Made by a program: the position numbers and the translations under genes
Assembly (NCBI GenBank): GCA_036426205.1
Contig: CM071570.1
Location: 71,848,995 to 71,912,994 of the forward strand
Length of the DNA stretch: 64,000 nt
Direction of reading: 5' to 3'
Source: Ascaphus truei
Taxonomy: Eukaryota; Chordata; Amphibia; Anura; Ascaphidae
The notes under the pieces: model-generated
What the model was told of the DNA's origin: nothing
The model's input: the letters and a program-made list of their open reading frames with translations, nothing else
The model's database searches: none
Shown: positions 45,641 through 57,528 of the stretch, in pieces
Numbering within the stretch: the first letter of the stretch is position 1
Layout of the letters: every line of letters starts with the position of its first letter

Positions 45641-46163
45641 CAGAAAAATTAACAACCTGTTGCACTACCTGTTGGTCAGGTAGATGAGACAAGGAGGAAC
45701 GGCAAAAGATAAAACATAGTACTGTGGGTAGAGGCTCACTCGATCTTTTTCTTGGATTTGGTAGCACCCAGGGGACAAAATGAAAGCCTCCAGTTGGGAT
45801 GGTTTATTGGTGAGTAGACAGGAAATTGATTGGAGGATGTTTTATGCCCATGTCTTGAGCAATTGAGTGTGCATATTCTTCCTACATGGTATATATCTGT
45901 GCTTTGCATTTATCTATCTGCCTTCCTTAAGGGAACTCCAAGATGTTTACTGTATGTCAATAAAAGGAAGTACCAGGGAAAGGCCCTTGGGCACATAAAC
46001 TGTGCACTCATCTATATGTGCTATATCTATCAAGACATTTCCATGACATACAATACTGTGTTGACTTTGTACCATATTGTGAAGAGACTATTTCAACATG
46101 TATATGAACACTTCAGTGTGCGTTTGTTTATATACGGTATACCATGATTTACTCAGGAGTATA
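45641..46163. other. Non-coding, probably PLE 3' remnant
   Basis: AT-rich sequence without motifs; a GAAGCCTCCAGT-type decayed stretch follows the GIY-YIG remnant. Nothing else recognised. Confidence 0.3.
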
Positions 46164-46171
46164 CGTTAACA

Positions 46172-46451
46172 CAGGGGTGCGCAAGCTTCCTGTGCTGCTC
46201 CGCCCTGCCTGCTCTCCCCGTGTTGCGCCCCCCTTATCTTTAATGCAGCGTAAAATTACGCAGCGGAGTCATGTGACATGACGTCACGAGACCCTGCGGC
46301 GTGATTTGACGCGGCGTTGCCATGGCGACACGTGCCCTGAAGCCGGCTCAATTCAGGTGAGTTACAGAGGCCTCGTGCTGAAGAGCGCGGGGTCTCTGTA
46401 ACCACCGCGTCCCCCAAAAAAATCTTACGCACCCCAGATTGCGCACCTTTG
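46172..46451. mobile_element. hAT-type MITE (CAGGGGTGCGCAA ends)
   Basis: CAGGGGTGCGCAA at the left and TTGCGCACCTTTG at the right are inverted ends of a 280-bp GC-rich element. Flanks CGTTAACA (46164-46171) and CTCTAACA (46452-46459) are an 8-bp target duplication with two mismatches. Non-coding. Confidence 0.7.
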
Positions 46452-46852
46452 CTCTAACATGCCCGATATACATATACGTGGACACTAATGTGTGCACAAC
46501 ATATTGTCTCTCTTATATCTACTTCATCTCCAAAGAGATCTGGGAGTTGTATTTAATTATTTTTTTGCTTCTTGATTTATTATATTTAATCTCACTAAAC
46601 TCACATCACTTTGTGTATATTGGTCATTCTGACATCTATTTTTTGGCTTTGTTTGTTTCGTGATGGTGGGCATTTTATATCTATGCTATTGATACGGTTC
46701 ACATATCCATATTGTAATATAGCTTTGCAGTGTGAGCTGTCTGTAGCTCAAGGAATCACACGCTGTGAGCTGCATCTGCTTTAAACATAATAGCGAAGCA
46801 CCTCAGCCGGTGACCGTATCCCTTGGCGTGGCCAAAATCCGGAAGTAGAATA

Positions 46853-47116
46853 GAAGAACAGATGATCGATACCGCCGCCGCCACTCCTAAGTACACAGAC
46901 CCACCAGGAAGTGGTTGAAGATTAAAAAAACTTTATTCGGCTACATAAAACGGATATCTTGACAGACAGACTAGAGCCGTCCTGGAGGAGGAGGTCTCTA
47001 GTCTGTCTGTCAAGATATCCGTTTTATGTAGCCGAATAAAGTTTTTTTACTCTTCAACCACTTCCTGGTGAGTCTGTGTACTTAGGAGTGGCAGCGGCCT
47101 CGATCATCTGTTCTTC
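46853..47116. repeat. Near-perfect ~122-bp-arm hairpin
   Basis: Arms 46853-46977 and 46995-47116 are almost perfectly complementary (TTATTCGGCTACATAAAACG / CGTTTTATGTAGCCGAATAA) around a ~17-bp loop. It matches the 5'-edge style of PLE inverted junctions in this window. RNA from here would form a long duplex. Confidence 0.85.
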
Positions 47117-47131
47117 CATATTGTAATATAG

Positions 47132-48024
47132 CCAGAAAATGAAAAAAATGGAGTGTAGAAATCCTCAATGTTTATACTCACATACATGTACTCACATATA
47201 AAGGCAGAACCCAATCAGTGGCGCTGCATACAAAGGTGTAGGGAAAGCTAGGGAAACCAAGCGAAACACGTTGAGTCCTGCTACATCCAAGAGGGAACTC
47301 CTATGAGACATCTGATGTTTCCGGGCGGCCGCTACCGGAAGCTACACCAGCCGGCACCTCATAGTGATCCTCTGAGTGCTATAGGGGTGGTGACATTGCC
47401 GTCCTGCATACAGGTATACCCCGGTTTAAGGACACTCACTTTAAGTACACTCGCGAGTAAGGACATATTTTCAATAGCACCATACCCCTGTGTCCGTACA
47501 CTCACTTCGCGAGTAGATACTTATTCTGCCCTACCCACCGCTGTAGTAGTGAAGCGCTGATTCCCCTCCCCCAATAGGCAAACGGCAGCTCGCGCATGCG
47601 CCTATCAGCACATCCTGAACAGCAATACCGGCTCCCTACCTGTAACGAAGCATCGATAAGTGGGGAAAAAGGTAGTGCTTCAATTTAAGTACATTTTCGC
47701 TTTACATACATGCTCTGGACCCATTGCGTACGGTCATGCGGGGTATGCCTGTATGACGGTTCTTGTGATTGTTTTTACTGCCTAAAAGAGTGACCTTCTG
47801 GTAAGAGTGCACTCTATAAGCCAGGTTTATGTTTTATGTTTAGATAAAGTTTTAGAATATATATCAGCGCTATGGTGGTCTTTTTTCTTTCCCTCTGGAG
47901 GTGAACCCACACACCTATTTACACCTTTGTATGCAGCGCCACTGATCGGATTCTGCCTCTATATACTCAAGTATGTGAGTATAAACATTGAGGATTTCTA
48001 CACTCCATTTTTTTCATTTTCTGG
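47132..48024. repeat. Inverted-repeat element, ~100-115-bp arms, carrying a Tigger-like MITE
   Basis: Arms 47132-47245 (CAATGTTTATACTCACATAC) and 47926-48024 (GTATGTGAGTATAAACATTG) are inverted copies. Positions 47265-47285 have a worn CGAAACACGTTGAG motif like the GAAACGCGTTG after the hammerhead-like core at 38.8 kb. Probably another PLE head-to-head pair, later hit by a DNA transposon at 47411. Confidence 0.65.
47411..47751. mobile_element. Tigger/pogo-type MITE with TA target duplication
   Basis: CAGGTATACCCCG at the left and, reversed, CAGGCATACCCCG at the right are the inverted ends, flanked by TA on both sides (47409-47410, 47752-47753). They resemble the CAGGCATACCTCG ends of vertebrate Tigger elements. 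341 bp, no transposase. Confidence 0.85.
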
Positions 48025-48667
48025 ATATATTACACTATTGGTGTTTTGATATTTTTATTTTTCATGTGTGGTGTAATATCCTGCGCTCCCTCATCCTGCG
48101 CCAATTGCATTACCTGAAAAGATGTGGAAAGAATCTATTTTTGAAGGTTGAGTGCAGGTTCACAATTAAATATTAGAACACACATCACCGTCATTAATTG
48201 TCAACAAGTTGATACCTTAACTAGTCACTTTATATCACAGCACTTTTATTGTTAAGTGCACTTGTATGGTTTACACTCTTAAATAGTGTGATTCACTGTC
48301 ACTTCTGCCATTAGAGAGCGCCATCCTATACACCCCTTTTTTTTCATATATCCGTATTGCCATGCTTATTCAGAGTGGTTTACAATATTATAACATAAGT
48401 CATCTACCATCATCTACTTTATGTGATATCCTGTAATGGTTGATATCCTCGATTGGCTGTATTCTAGGAGTTGTTAATCATGCACAATAGATTTTATAGC
48501 CAATTTGCAACATTTTGGTTACTATCACCCACTGTATCATTAGGGTGTTTGATTACATTCTTTACTTTTATATAGTTACTGCATTATACATGTATTTATT
48601 AAGGCTTTCTCCTCTTCGATTTAGCACACTAGTTTGTTATCCGCATTAATTGGCTTTTTCTTTTCTT
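48025..48667. other. Non-coding repeat debris
   Basis: AT-rich text with no coding motif. It may continue the PLE-type repeat on its left. Confidence 0.3.
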
Positions 48668-48850
48668 TTTTCAACTTATATTTTTATTTCTTTTATAAAA
48701 CAACAAAAAATAACATTACAGAATTTTGAAATAAGCATATAACATTGGGGGGAGGGGGAATTGAGGGATACAAAAGCGAAAAAGGGGGGGAGGTGAGGGT
48801 TGATAGGGACATGGCACAACAGTACATGGTTACAATTTATTCGGTTCAGT
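48668..48850 (-). repeat. LINE 3'-UTR-like repeat, copy 2 (inverted)
   Basis: Reverse complement of the 42370-42570 family: A-rich end, ATAACATTACAGAATTTTGA, a G-rich tract and TAGGGACATGGCACAAC. Confirms this is a dispersed repeat. Confidence 0.6.
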
Positions 48851-49610
48851 ACTTGTTTATTTTCCAATATTATTATTCAATACAACACTATTTTACAGCC
48901 TTTTCTTTTATAACCTTATATCTGCTGTAGCAATACATTACCCGATTATTTTGTTTATTTATCAAATGTTTTGCAAGGAAGTAATACATTGAGCGTTACC
49001 TCTCATTTTCAAGTATGTCCTGGGCACAGTTACGATAACCATACATGGTTAAATTAAATAAACAGGGTTATACATTATATATAAAGACATTTTATGAACA
49101 GTTAAAGATAACCTATGTTATGTGCTTATGTAACAGTTACAGACAAGATTAAAATGTTAGACAGTTGAAGTCTTCAAATTACTTAAACTGGAGGCAGCTT
49201 GGAGAGTCTCCGGTAGATTGTTCTAGTTGTGAGGTGCACTGTAGGAGGAGGAGGAGGAGTGACCAGATTCCTTGTTGAACCTTGGAACTGCGAACAGTCT
49301 TTTGGAGTCAGATCACAGGTGATAAGTGCTGCATGTGGTAGGGGTTTGTTCAGATATTATGCTATTTTGATCCTTAGAGATATAGGATTTAGCCTTATGT
49401 CCACCCCAATTGCGCCTTTTTTTTAGCTTTACTTTTTCACCAAGCCAACACTATGTTTCTGCCACTAGGTAACTTACTGTTTGCAAGTGGTTGTTTAGCA
49501 ACCAACCAGGTGTACACATCTGCACTAGGTTTTTTCCGAGTGCTTCCACCAGTGGTATTTATTGCAGTTGTGTTTGTTTGTTACACTGTTGTCTTATTGT
49601 CTTAACAAAT

Positions 49611-49707
<97 letters not shown>

Positions 49708-50300
49708 TGTGTGTGTGTGTGTAATTACTTGAATTATTGATTTACTTTAGTTTGTGCACATTGTCTTTGTATCTCCTATCACATTATATTTACTTAATCC
49801 TTATAAATGAAATGCACCCAGTGCTGCAGTTGTTAGCGGCTCACACTGTTATGTTCCGCTCTGTCCTCTTTATCAGTGGCACTTGAAAGTGACATCTCAC
49901 CGAGGTCAAAGCAGCTCAAGACTACCTGCTGTCCTTGGCATTGCTGAGGTGTATGCACTTTGGGATAGATGATAGAAATTGCTGAACCTAAGTGGTTTTA
50001 TGTCAATACTGAAGATCGCATCATTCACTCTGATGAAGCCCTGGAAAGAAAAGAAAATATGAAATAAGACAGTGAACTATCCCAAAATAATACAAAACAA
50101 ATAATTAAAGAAAATAAAAATATCCCAGAATAATATTCAATTGAAAAAAACTTTTTGAAAACAGAAAACAAATGTCTGCAATAAGATGGATGAATAACAT
50201 ACTTTACCACCAAGGCAGATGGTAAAAGAGACGACAGCACTCAGATGTAGAGCAAAGAAACTTGTATTCCTAAGGTAAGACACAAACCTTTTTGTATATG
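48851..50300. other. Non-coding DNA with a long (TG)n array
   Basis: Positions 49613-49722 form an almost pure TG/GT array broken by two extra G-T steps. Valine/cysteine ORFs through it are artefacts. The flanks show nothing else recognisable. Confidence 0.6.
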
Positions 50301-50306
50301 CTACTG

Positions 50307-50310
<4 letters not shown>

Positions 50311-50348
<38 letters not shown>

Positions 50349-50493
50349 CCGGAGAGTAGGAGAGAGAGAGAGAGTCGTGAGGAGAGGAGCGGAGATGGAG
50401 AGTCGCGAGATGAGGAGGGGATGAGAGGAGAGGAGGACTGAACGAGAGTGAGAGAGGAGATTGATGGAGGGAGAGAGAGAGAGAGAGAGAAAC
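50311..50493. repeat. (GA)n purine-rich array
   Basis: GAGAGA runs at 50311-50346, 50359-50374 and 50470-50490, embedded in purine-rich text. Serine/leucine ORFs on the minus strand are artefacts. Confidence 0.85.
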
Positions 50494-50590
50494 CCTGTCT
50501 TCCCATAAGAGAAGGCACAAAAGCAGCAACACTCAGATAGCAAAAAGACATTTATTAACAGTGACAAAACAGCACACTATAAACCCAATG

Positions 50591-50617
50591 TTTCGGTCCT
50601 GGCAGGACCTTCTTCAG
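50591..50617 (-). ncRNA. Hammerhead-like motif (candidate)
   Basis: On the minus strand: CTGAAGA, extra A, a perfect 6-bp stem GGTCCT / AGGACC with a 3-nt loop, then GAAA followed by CATTGGG. The best-paired stem II of the set. Confidence 0.45.
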
Positions 50618-51233
50618 GGGAGGGAGATTTATGGCTAGAGGTGTTAAATGGTTCCTGAAAGTGAGTGATGTAAGGGTGTGTGTAATCTTAAAACACCGAA
50701 AGAGAGACGGTTGCATGAATACAAATTTATGCAACTGTTCGGGACACTTAGCGGTGGCCTAAACAAAGATCGAAATTTTATGAGTCATTACTGACACAAG
50801 TGAACTCTCTTCCCATGAGCGCTAAAGACCATGTCTGTACATACTGTGCTATATGTATGCACACACAGCTGTCTCTTTCACATACCAATACTCCTTGTTT
50901 TTCCATCCCTATACATCAATAGGGACCACATATTATCCACACACACTTTTAGTTATGCCACTATCTCCCACATTTCCACACCTACCCACACCATTTATAT
51001 TAACTCCCACTCCACACACCCCTTTTGTAAAGCACTGTATAAACTGTGGGCTCTCCATTCATTTATATTCACACAGATACACACACACTCTTACATCACC
51101 CACTTTCAGGAACCATTTAACACCTCTAGCCATAAATCTCATCCACACCGGGGGAAGGACAAGCACAGATTACATTCCAATAGACACTGTTGTTAAGTAT
51201 TCCCTTTGCTTGCTTCATTCATTGTAACATCAC

Positions 51234-51261
51234 CGGATGAAGAGATCAGTGTATCTCGAAA
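51234..51261 (+). ncRNA. Hammerhead-like motif (candidate, one core change)
   Basis: CGGATGA (T to G against CTGATGA), extra A, 5-bp stem GAGAT / ATCTC with a 6-nt loop, then GAAA followed by GCTCGC. Confidence 0.4.
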
Positions 51262-51343
51262 GCTCGCACAAATAAAAGCATTTCGTTAGCCACAGAACTG
51301 TATCATCTATTTATTTTTTGATTATTGAAGCTCGGCTAACACG

Positions 51344-51344
51344 G

Positions 51345-51416
<72 letters not shown>
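51344..51416. repeat. (GT)n microsatellite
   Basis: A pure GT array of about 36 units. Marks the approximate right edge of the repeat-dense part of the window. Confidence 0.95.
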
Positions 51417-51419
<3 letters not shown>

Positions 51420-54400
51420 TCAAGAGTAAAGATTTGCACAATGGCAACAAGAAATATTCACATTCTGACTTCTTACTTAATATTTTGCCTTATACCAACC
51501 ACACAAACATCACACACAAACCCACCCAAATGTTTTAGACAGATACACACAAACACTTCACAAAGCTCCAAATAAACAAATTAAACTTGGAGATAAGGTA
51601 AGAGAAACATTCAAGAAGGAAAAAGACTCCTCTCCCACTAGGGCCTATTAGTGAAGTAATGGTTATGGGTATATTGAATGGGTTAAATGTAGGGATTTGC
51701 ATCTTTTAAAAAAAAAAACTTAAAAAAAAAAACTTAAAAAAAAAAAAACCATGTGGGATGTTTTCATGGTCATTCAATGTTTTTGTTGCCATCTTTAGTT
51801 AATCTATTTGGTGTTAACACTATTTTCCATTCCAAAACAGTTAAATGTGGCAGACTATAAGTATCTAATAAGAATTTCACAGGACCCAGTGACAATATAT
51901 ATTAGTTTTACATTGGACACAAGTAAAATTACTAATTTCAAAGTTATTGAATATTTCTAACGAATCCAATTACATTAATCGATTAATATTTGCCCAGAGG
52001 TTTATTCGCCATTTAACCCCTATAATAAATCAGCACAGAATATGCGATTTGTGGAAAAGACAAGCAAAGCTTTCATGCCATTTTAATACCCCACTGTTCT
52101 GTCTAATAGTACATTTGGATATAATTTCCCTTGGAGTAATGACACACTTTTGTGGATACCTCTATCTCAAAATGTCGTCGGGCTCTACATTCTAAATTCA
52201 GAAGCCCAGAAAGTCATCTACAAACTGATCTTATCTATATTTCCCATGTGAGACCTTGTCACAAATTCCCCACTAATTTAAATGTCTTTGACCAAGAAAC
52301 TTCATTGCCTATCTTCATGGAGAATCCGCATCAAATCTGAGGGACTCTTGCTCTATCACACTTCTGAGGAACACTGACGTATTGCTCAATGTGAAATAGA
52401 TCCCATTAAAATATTTCTTCATTGATGATTACTTCTCATGTCTCACACAAAAAAACATAAATAACCAATTATTAAATGTACATAAAATATGAATCTTCAT
52501 TCGCAAATGTATTGCTGACTGGCACTCCCACTGATGTCCGCAGAGGTATTTTTGCTGCTCTCATTCTTCTGCTCGGGCTGGAACTCAAGGTCATATATTC
52601 AAACCAAATACTGCAGCTATTTCTATGCCTTCTACCTTACTTTAAAATGATCCACCTAGTAAAATGTCGTGTTTGACTATATGGGAAGCTCTAATCTGAT
52701 ACCTATTTTAAGGATTGTCACCTACTGTACCTTCTTCTACGTTTTCTAAAGAAATGTCACCTTATCTCTGTTCTCCTGTTCTATAATGCAATATTGGCAA
52801 ATCATGTGCTGGTCAGATTATTCCTTCAGAAATTAGACCCTCTTGGTGTCCAAGAGGCAGAGAATGATGTGATAGAGATAGAGAGGACAGAAAAGTTTGA
52901 AGTCAGCATACTTACTTCCTGGTATATTGGGTTGGACCAATAGGGATCAGTAGACTCAACATACCTCCGAAAACCCTGATCTCGATTCCAAGTGGAAGAA
53001 CAGTAATTACAGCTTCTCCCCTTATGTCCGCAGGACTTGAAAATACATGTATCGGTTGCTTCAGATTCAACCTGACATTGACAAGTGTGGTGTATATATG
53101 GTCACTTGAAGTGCCAATTCAAAGTGAGACTCTGGGGTAGGCCAGTAGCACAGAATCAGATTAGAAATGTCCCAGACGATGAGCTAAAGAGGTCTACACT
53201 TTGGATCTCCACATTAACTAAACAAGATCGCATCTGGATAATCAAATGAGATTTCAGTATGCTTTACTTGGAGCTACCATATTTGAGCCACAGCAAAGCG
53301 TAAATTCATGGTCCCAAAGCTCATGGACCATTAAAGAGCGCACAATAGCTTATGTCAGATCGAATCTAAGAGGTGAGAAATTGGTTAACTAAAAGGAGAC
53401 AATAGAAGATCGTGTATGGAACAGACTGTGCTCAAGAGGGAATTAGCAGAGTTAAAAGTATGTCATAAAGGAAATTATTACCGTGCATATTAAATGTTTT
53501 ACATGTATCTCCAATGGGATTTAAAGCTGTCATCTGGATAGGTCTGCATACTGTTCACCCAGACCTGTTTATCTCTTTCTGTTTGAGTGTTTTGCCTTAT
53601 TGAGAAAAGAAGAAGCTACAAGGCTGTACCAAACTGCTCTGGCATGAGATAAAGGTGTAAAACAGACTTTTCACACAGAGCTAAAAATGGTTGAAGACCC
53701 CCAACATAAACAATATTAGCATGTAAGATGTGGTGGTGGGTGTGTGACTAATGGTTCAACTTTCTTTTTAATTAAAAAGAAACCAGATTTATCTTATGAC
53801 GTTTCTCTCCGTTTCTGTTGTCTAATTATAAATAGTTTAATGTATTTTGTTAATATGGTCAAAAAAGCTTTCACAGTGCTACATATATATTTTTTAAAGT
53901 CAGACATTGTACTACTGTTTTTTTTAAGACACTTCGATCACTGCTTATAATTTTGATTTTATCAATGGAGCTAATTTGACTGACTGTACATTTCAATACA
54001 AATTATAAATAATTATAAGAAGCCTCCATGAAAAACATGTAAGTAAGCCAAAAGTACATGCAAAAAGACATAGTTACACTGATTGCAATGCAAAAAAAAT
54101 GTGATCTGCAATGACTCGTAATGCTACATAAATTAAATGTTTGGCCCCTCAAAATGTACAATCTAATAAAAGCCAACGCTATTAAAAAAAAAACAGCAGA
54201 CAGAATCTTCTCAGTGTTTCCTAGAGGGTTCTGCAGAGAAAATATATCTATTAGACCCTTAAATCCTTAATGAGTCCAACCAATGAGCTCCCTTACTAGA
54301 ACATGTTAAAGTACCTCTCACGATTACTCAGCACTCAGTGATCCTCTTACAGATACGTGCAGGATTCCGCGCAAATACTTCCAGTATCACTCACAAATAA

Positions 54401-57300
54401 TCATAGCAATACACGTTTTATTTTCAGACACAAAACAAAAATATTTCAGGACAAATCCCAATAGTACACTCACAAGAAACCATTCACAATTTCTCAGGGA
54501 AGTCACGTAAACACAAACAATTAGCTAAAGTGCAGTAGCATATGGATCTTGTTACCCACACCAATAATTTGCAAACAAGTCAACTTATCTTCATTTAATA
54601 TTCCCAAGCTTTGATTTTAGCTTTCATGATGCAGAAATAGTTTCCTACAGTATTTGCAGATCTCTGGATCCTACCCCACAGAACACCGTTTGGGGGCATA
54701 TAGCATATAGTATAAAAAATAATAGACAGCATAAACATCCAAGGACGTAAACTGAACTCCAAGAGTTAGTCATTCTTCCCATAAACAAATCCTGCTGCAG
54801 CAATTCTTTTTCTCTGGATAGATCCTCCATGATGCTGCCTTACCTTTTTCAGTCCATTCTGCCCTTTAGTGTCACACTAACAAATAAATCAGCACCAGTA
54901 GCTTCTTCTTTCTTTCTTTCTTTCTTTGTGTTGCATACAAGTCTTACATGGTCCAAATACACATTGATTATCAATATGATGAACTGCACAAGAACAGAAG
55001 AATGGTCTATTCTGACCAGAAAAGCGTGAATGTTATAATACTTTTAGGTACAAAAAACAATATTTCACCTACTATTTTTACAGAATTAGGTTATAATATA
55101 TACACACATATTATCATAGGTAAATAGAAACATAATCCAAGTTTGTCAATTGCAATGCGAATGTACATAAATCACAATTTATATTACAATATTTGTGGAT
55201 TTCATTTTTTTTCATTATTATTATTACATTTATTGTATCGTAATTGCTAATCGCAATCCCTTTGTGTTATGCAATTAAAAAGATGTGATAACGGTCTTCT
55301 CAAATGTGGACAAATTAAATACACTGTTGTTACGAGTGTGCTCTGCCCTCAACTTTAAACAACGTGGATGCTACACATTTGTCACAATCTGTGATACAGT
55401 AATCCAGTGTGGTGTGTTTTAGCTCTTGCATTAATAAAATATGTTAACACAAATGTGCATTTGCTAGAAAAATAAGAGATACAGAAAATAAATAACTGGC
55501 ATATTACAGGATAAACAGAAAATAGGACAAAGTCATTTAATCTCAAACGTTTCATGCAGAATAAAATTTCTCGCCTTATATGCAAAGATAGCAAAGGCAA
55601 TAAGACATGTATACAGTTTAAAAAAAAAAATACAATTCAATCCAGAGTAATAAGTATCATATATCGCATGTATGGTTGACAACCCCACCTGTTGATTTCA
55701 ATTTTATTATTTTTCTTTTCATAAAGCGTGCTAATGAAAACGTGTATTTTATTCTTTCTTATTTAAGGAAAACTACCTTTCTTAATAATATTTGCTGACT
55801 TTACCATAAACGAAAAGAAGTTAATAGCAACAATACAAAAGAAGAGCTTTCAGTTTTCAGGAACAATGTGAAATAAAGCCATGCAATAGAATGCACGGAG
55901 CATTGGGGCAATCAATAGATGGATAATGTATTTGAGTAAATGAAACGATCATAGCGAAGGTGAGATTTATTGCGCTTCTCTGAAGCATAATCCTTCTTTT
56001 ATGGCTCTCACAATGTACTGTGACTCTGTATGTGTGTATGGCGCAGAATAGGAAGAGTAAAACCTTTAGAGATGAGATGTAAGCAATAATTAAGGTTTTC
56101 TGGAGTGTCAAGCCAAGGTGCTGGAATTTTAATTGATACAGCAGTATCTGATACACGGCTGCTCTGTTTTCTTTTGTCCCGGTGACATGTAAACCTGAAG
56201 CCTAAACTGTGTCTGAAAATGAAGCCTTAACTGTTTCGGAAAATGTCTTTTTTTTTTTTTTTTTTTTTTTCCATTTGCAGAAATCTGCGGAATTTGCCCT
56301 AACAGTTATAGATTAAGGTAATTAGCCAGGCATTGGCCAACAAAATGTGTTAGTGAAACGACAATTTATAGAAAGTATGTGATCTCTTTCGAGGTGGAGG
56401 GAGTCTAAGAGAAAAGGATGCTTAAAGATGCAAGAGGTTCACCATCATTATCATCATTATCATCATCAAACATACAAGATGGATATAGAAGGCTTTCAAA
56501 ATGACATATTTGCCGTTTTCTAAGTAGACCTTAAGAGTAAAAGTTTACATTACTGGTTGAATCTTTAAAAATGCCATAGAAAATGTAATAGCTAATTTGT
56601 ATGTCTATTATTAAGTAAGTGAGGGGTACAAAAAAAAATTGTTACCTCCAACATGTGATCATTAATCGTACATTTTCTCGTTTCATGTGACCATTTATTA
56701 CAAGAATAAATAAGCCTACCTTCCACCAACAACAACAAAAAACAACTATTATCGTGATGATGTGTTTGATACATTAGGCAATGACATCGGTGCCACACGA
56801 GATGGGGAAATACTTACTATTTGGAGTTGCTTTGCGTTTCGTTCCCTAGGCTTTGCTACTTTACGCTGATCTGTAAGTGACCCCTGTGCTCCCTTGCAAG
56901 ATGATGGCACCAATGAGACATGGCTGTGAAATAAAAGATAGCAGTCAGTGTACTTCTTCACAGCTCTCCTTCCCTTCTGTCCCTTTCATGGGAAGCTCCT
57001 CTACTGTCCTTTATATCTGGATTGTAGTTAAAAACCAATGTCTGGCTAACTTTTAAAACTGTGCTCTCTCTTGAAGTCTTAAGACTGAGGTGTCAGGTTG
57101 ATACAAATGACTCAATGGCTCGGGCTACGTTTGATTGATATCCCTTAGACCCTGGCTCTATATCAAACCCAGAAAAACTGTTTTCCAAGCATTTATGGGT
57201 TGGCTACATTATGGTTTCCAATGGGAAACTAACTGCATCTTTACTCAATGATGTTTGAAACATGTGAATGACTATTGTTTGCTGGTTTCATGTTGCTCCT
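51417..57300. other. Repeat-poor AT-rich DNA upstream of NKX2-4
   Basis: No transposon ends, RT motifs or long inverted repeats were recognised, in contrast with 2-51 kb. There are three A-runs at 51709-51748, a TTTC tetramer array at 54908-54927 and a T-run at 56249-56270. ORFs are short and motif-free. By position this is where enhancers of the homeobox gene would lie; conservation cannot be judged here. Confidence 0.5.
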
Positions 57301-57528
57301 CCCAGGTCTCCTTTTCCCTCCCACTTCGGTGTCTGCTGTAAACCTGGCGAGATGCTAAAATAAACCCGAGATAAGAGAGCTTAGGGCTCGCCTACTTCTC
57401 TAAGGCGATCAATCGGATCTCAGGCGCCCTCCAATCACCCTCTTACGTAGACATCCACAAGGAGAAAGAACTGACACTACGCAAGGCTGATCAGTTCATC
57501 ATTTTTTCACCTGCTTGGTTGCTGAACC
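57301..57528 (+). promoter_or_regulatory. NKX2-4: Presumed NKX2-4 proximal promoter and 5' UTR
   Basis: The 230 bp before the ATG are less AT-rich than the flanks. They contain an AT-rich TAAAATAAA box at 57356-57364, a CCAAT box at 57431-57435 and a TGTTTGC forkhead-like site at 57268-57274 just upstream. The ATG context is GAACCATGT. The transcription start is not determined. An upstream non-coding exon cannot be excluded. Confidence 0.4.

Larger units (their letters stand above)
50500..51310. mobile_element. PLE 3' ends in inverted pair with outward hammerhead-like motifs
   Basis: Positions 50622-50690 (TTATGGCTAGAGGTGTTAAA) are inverted at 51071-51145. The left arm, on the minus strand, leads to a hammerhead-like motif at 50591-50617 and then to an AATAAA (TTAATAAATG, read on minus) near 50555. 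The right arm leads to a second motif at 51234-51261 followed by AATAAAAGC at 51271. No coding end was identified. The arrangement mirrors the 13.4-16.1 kb pair. Confidence 0.55.

Noticed and set aside
49613..49722. CRISPR-like or coding repeat
   Set aside because: Plain (TG)n microsatellite; no spacer structure, and the genome is eukaryotic.
50022..50050. Another hammerhead-like motif (CTGATGAAGCC...GGAAAG)
   Set aside because: The first core strand is perfect, but there is no stem II of useful length before GAAA and no PLE context on that side.
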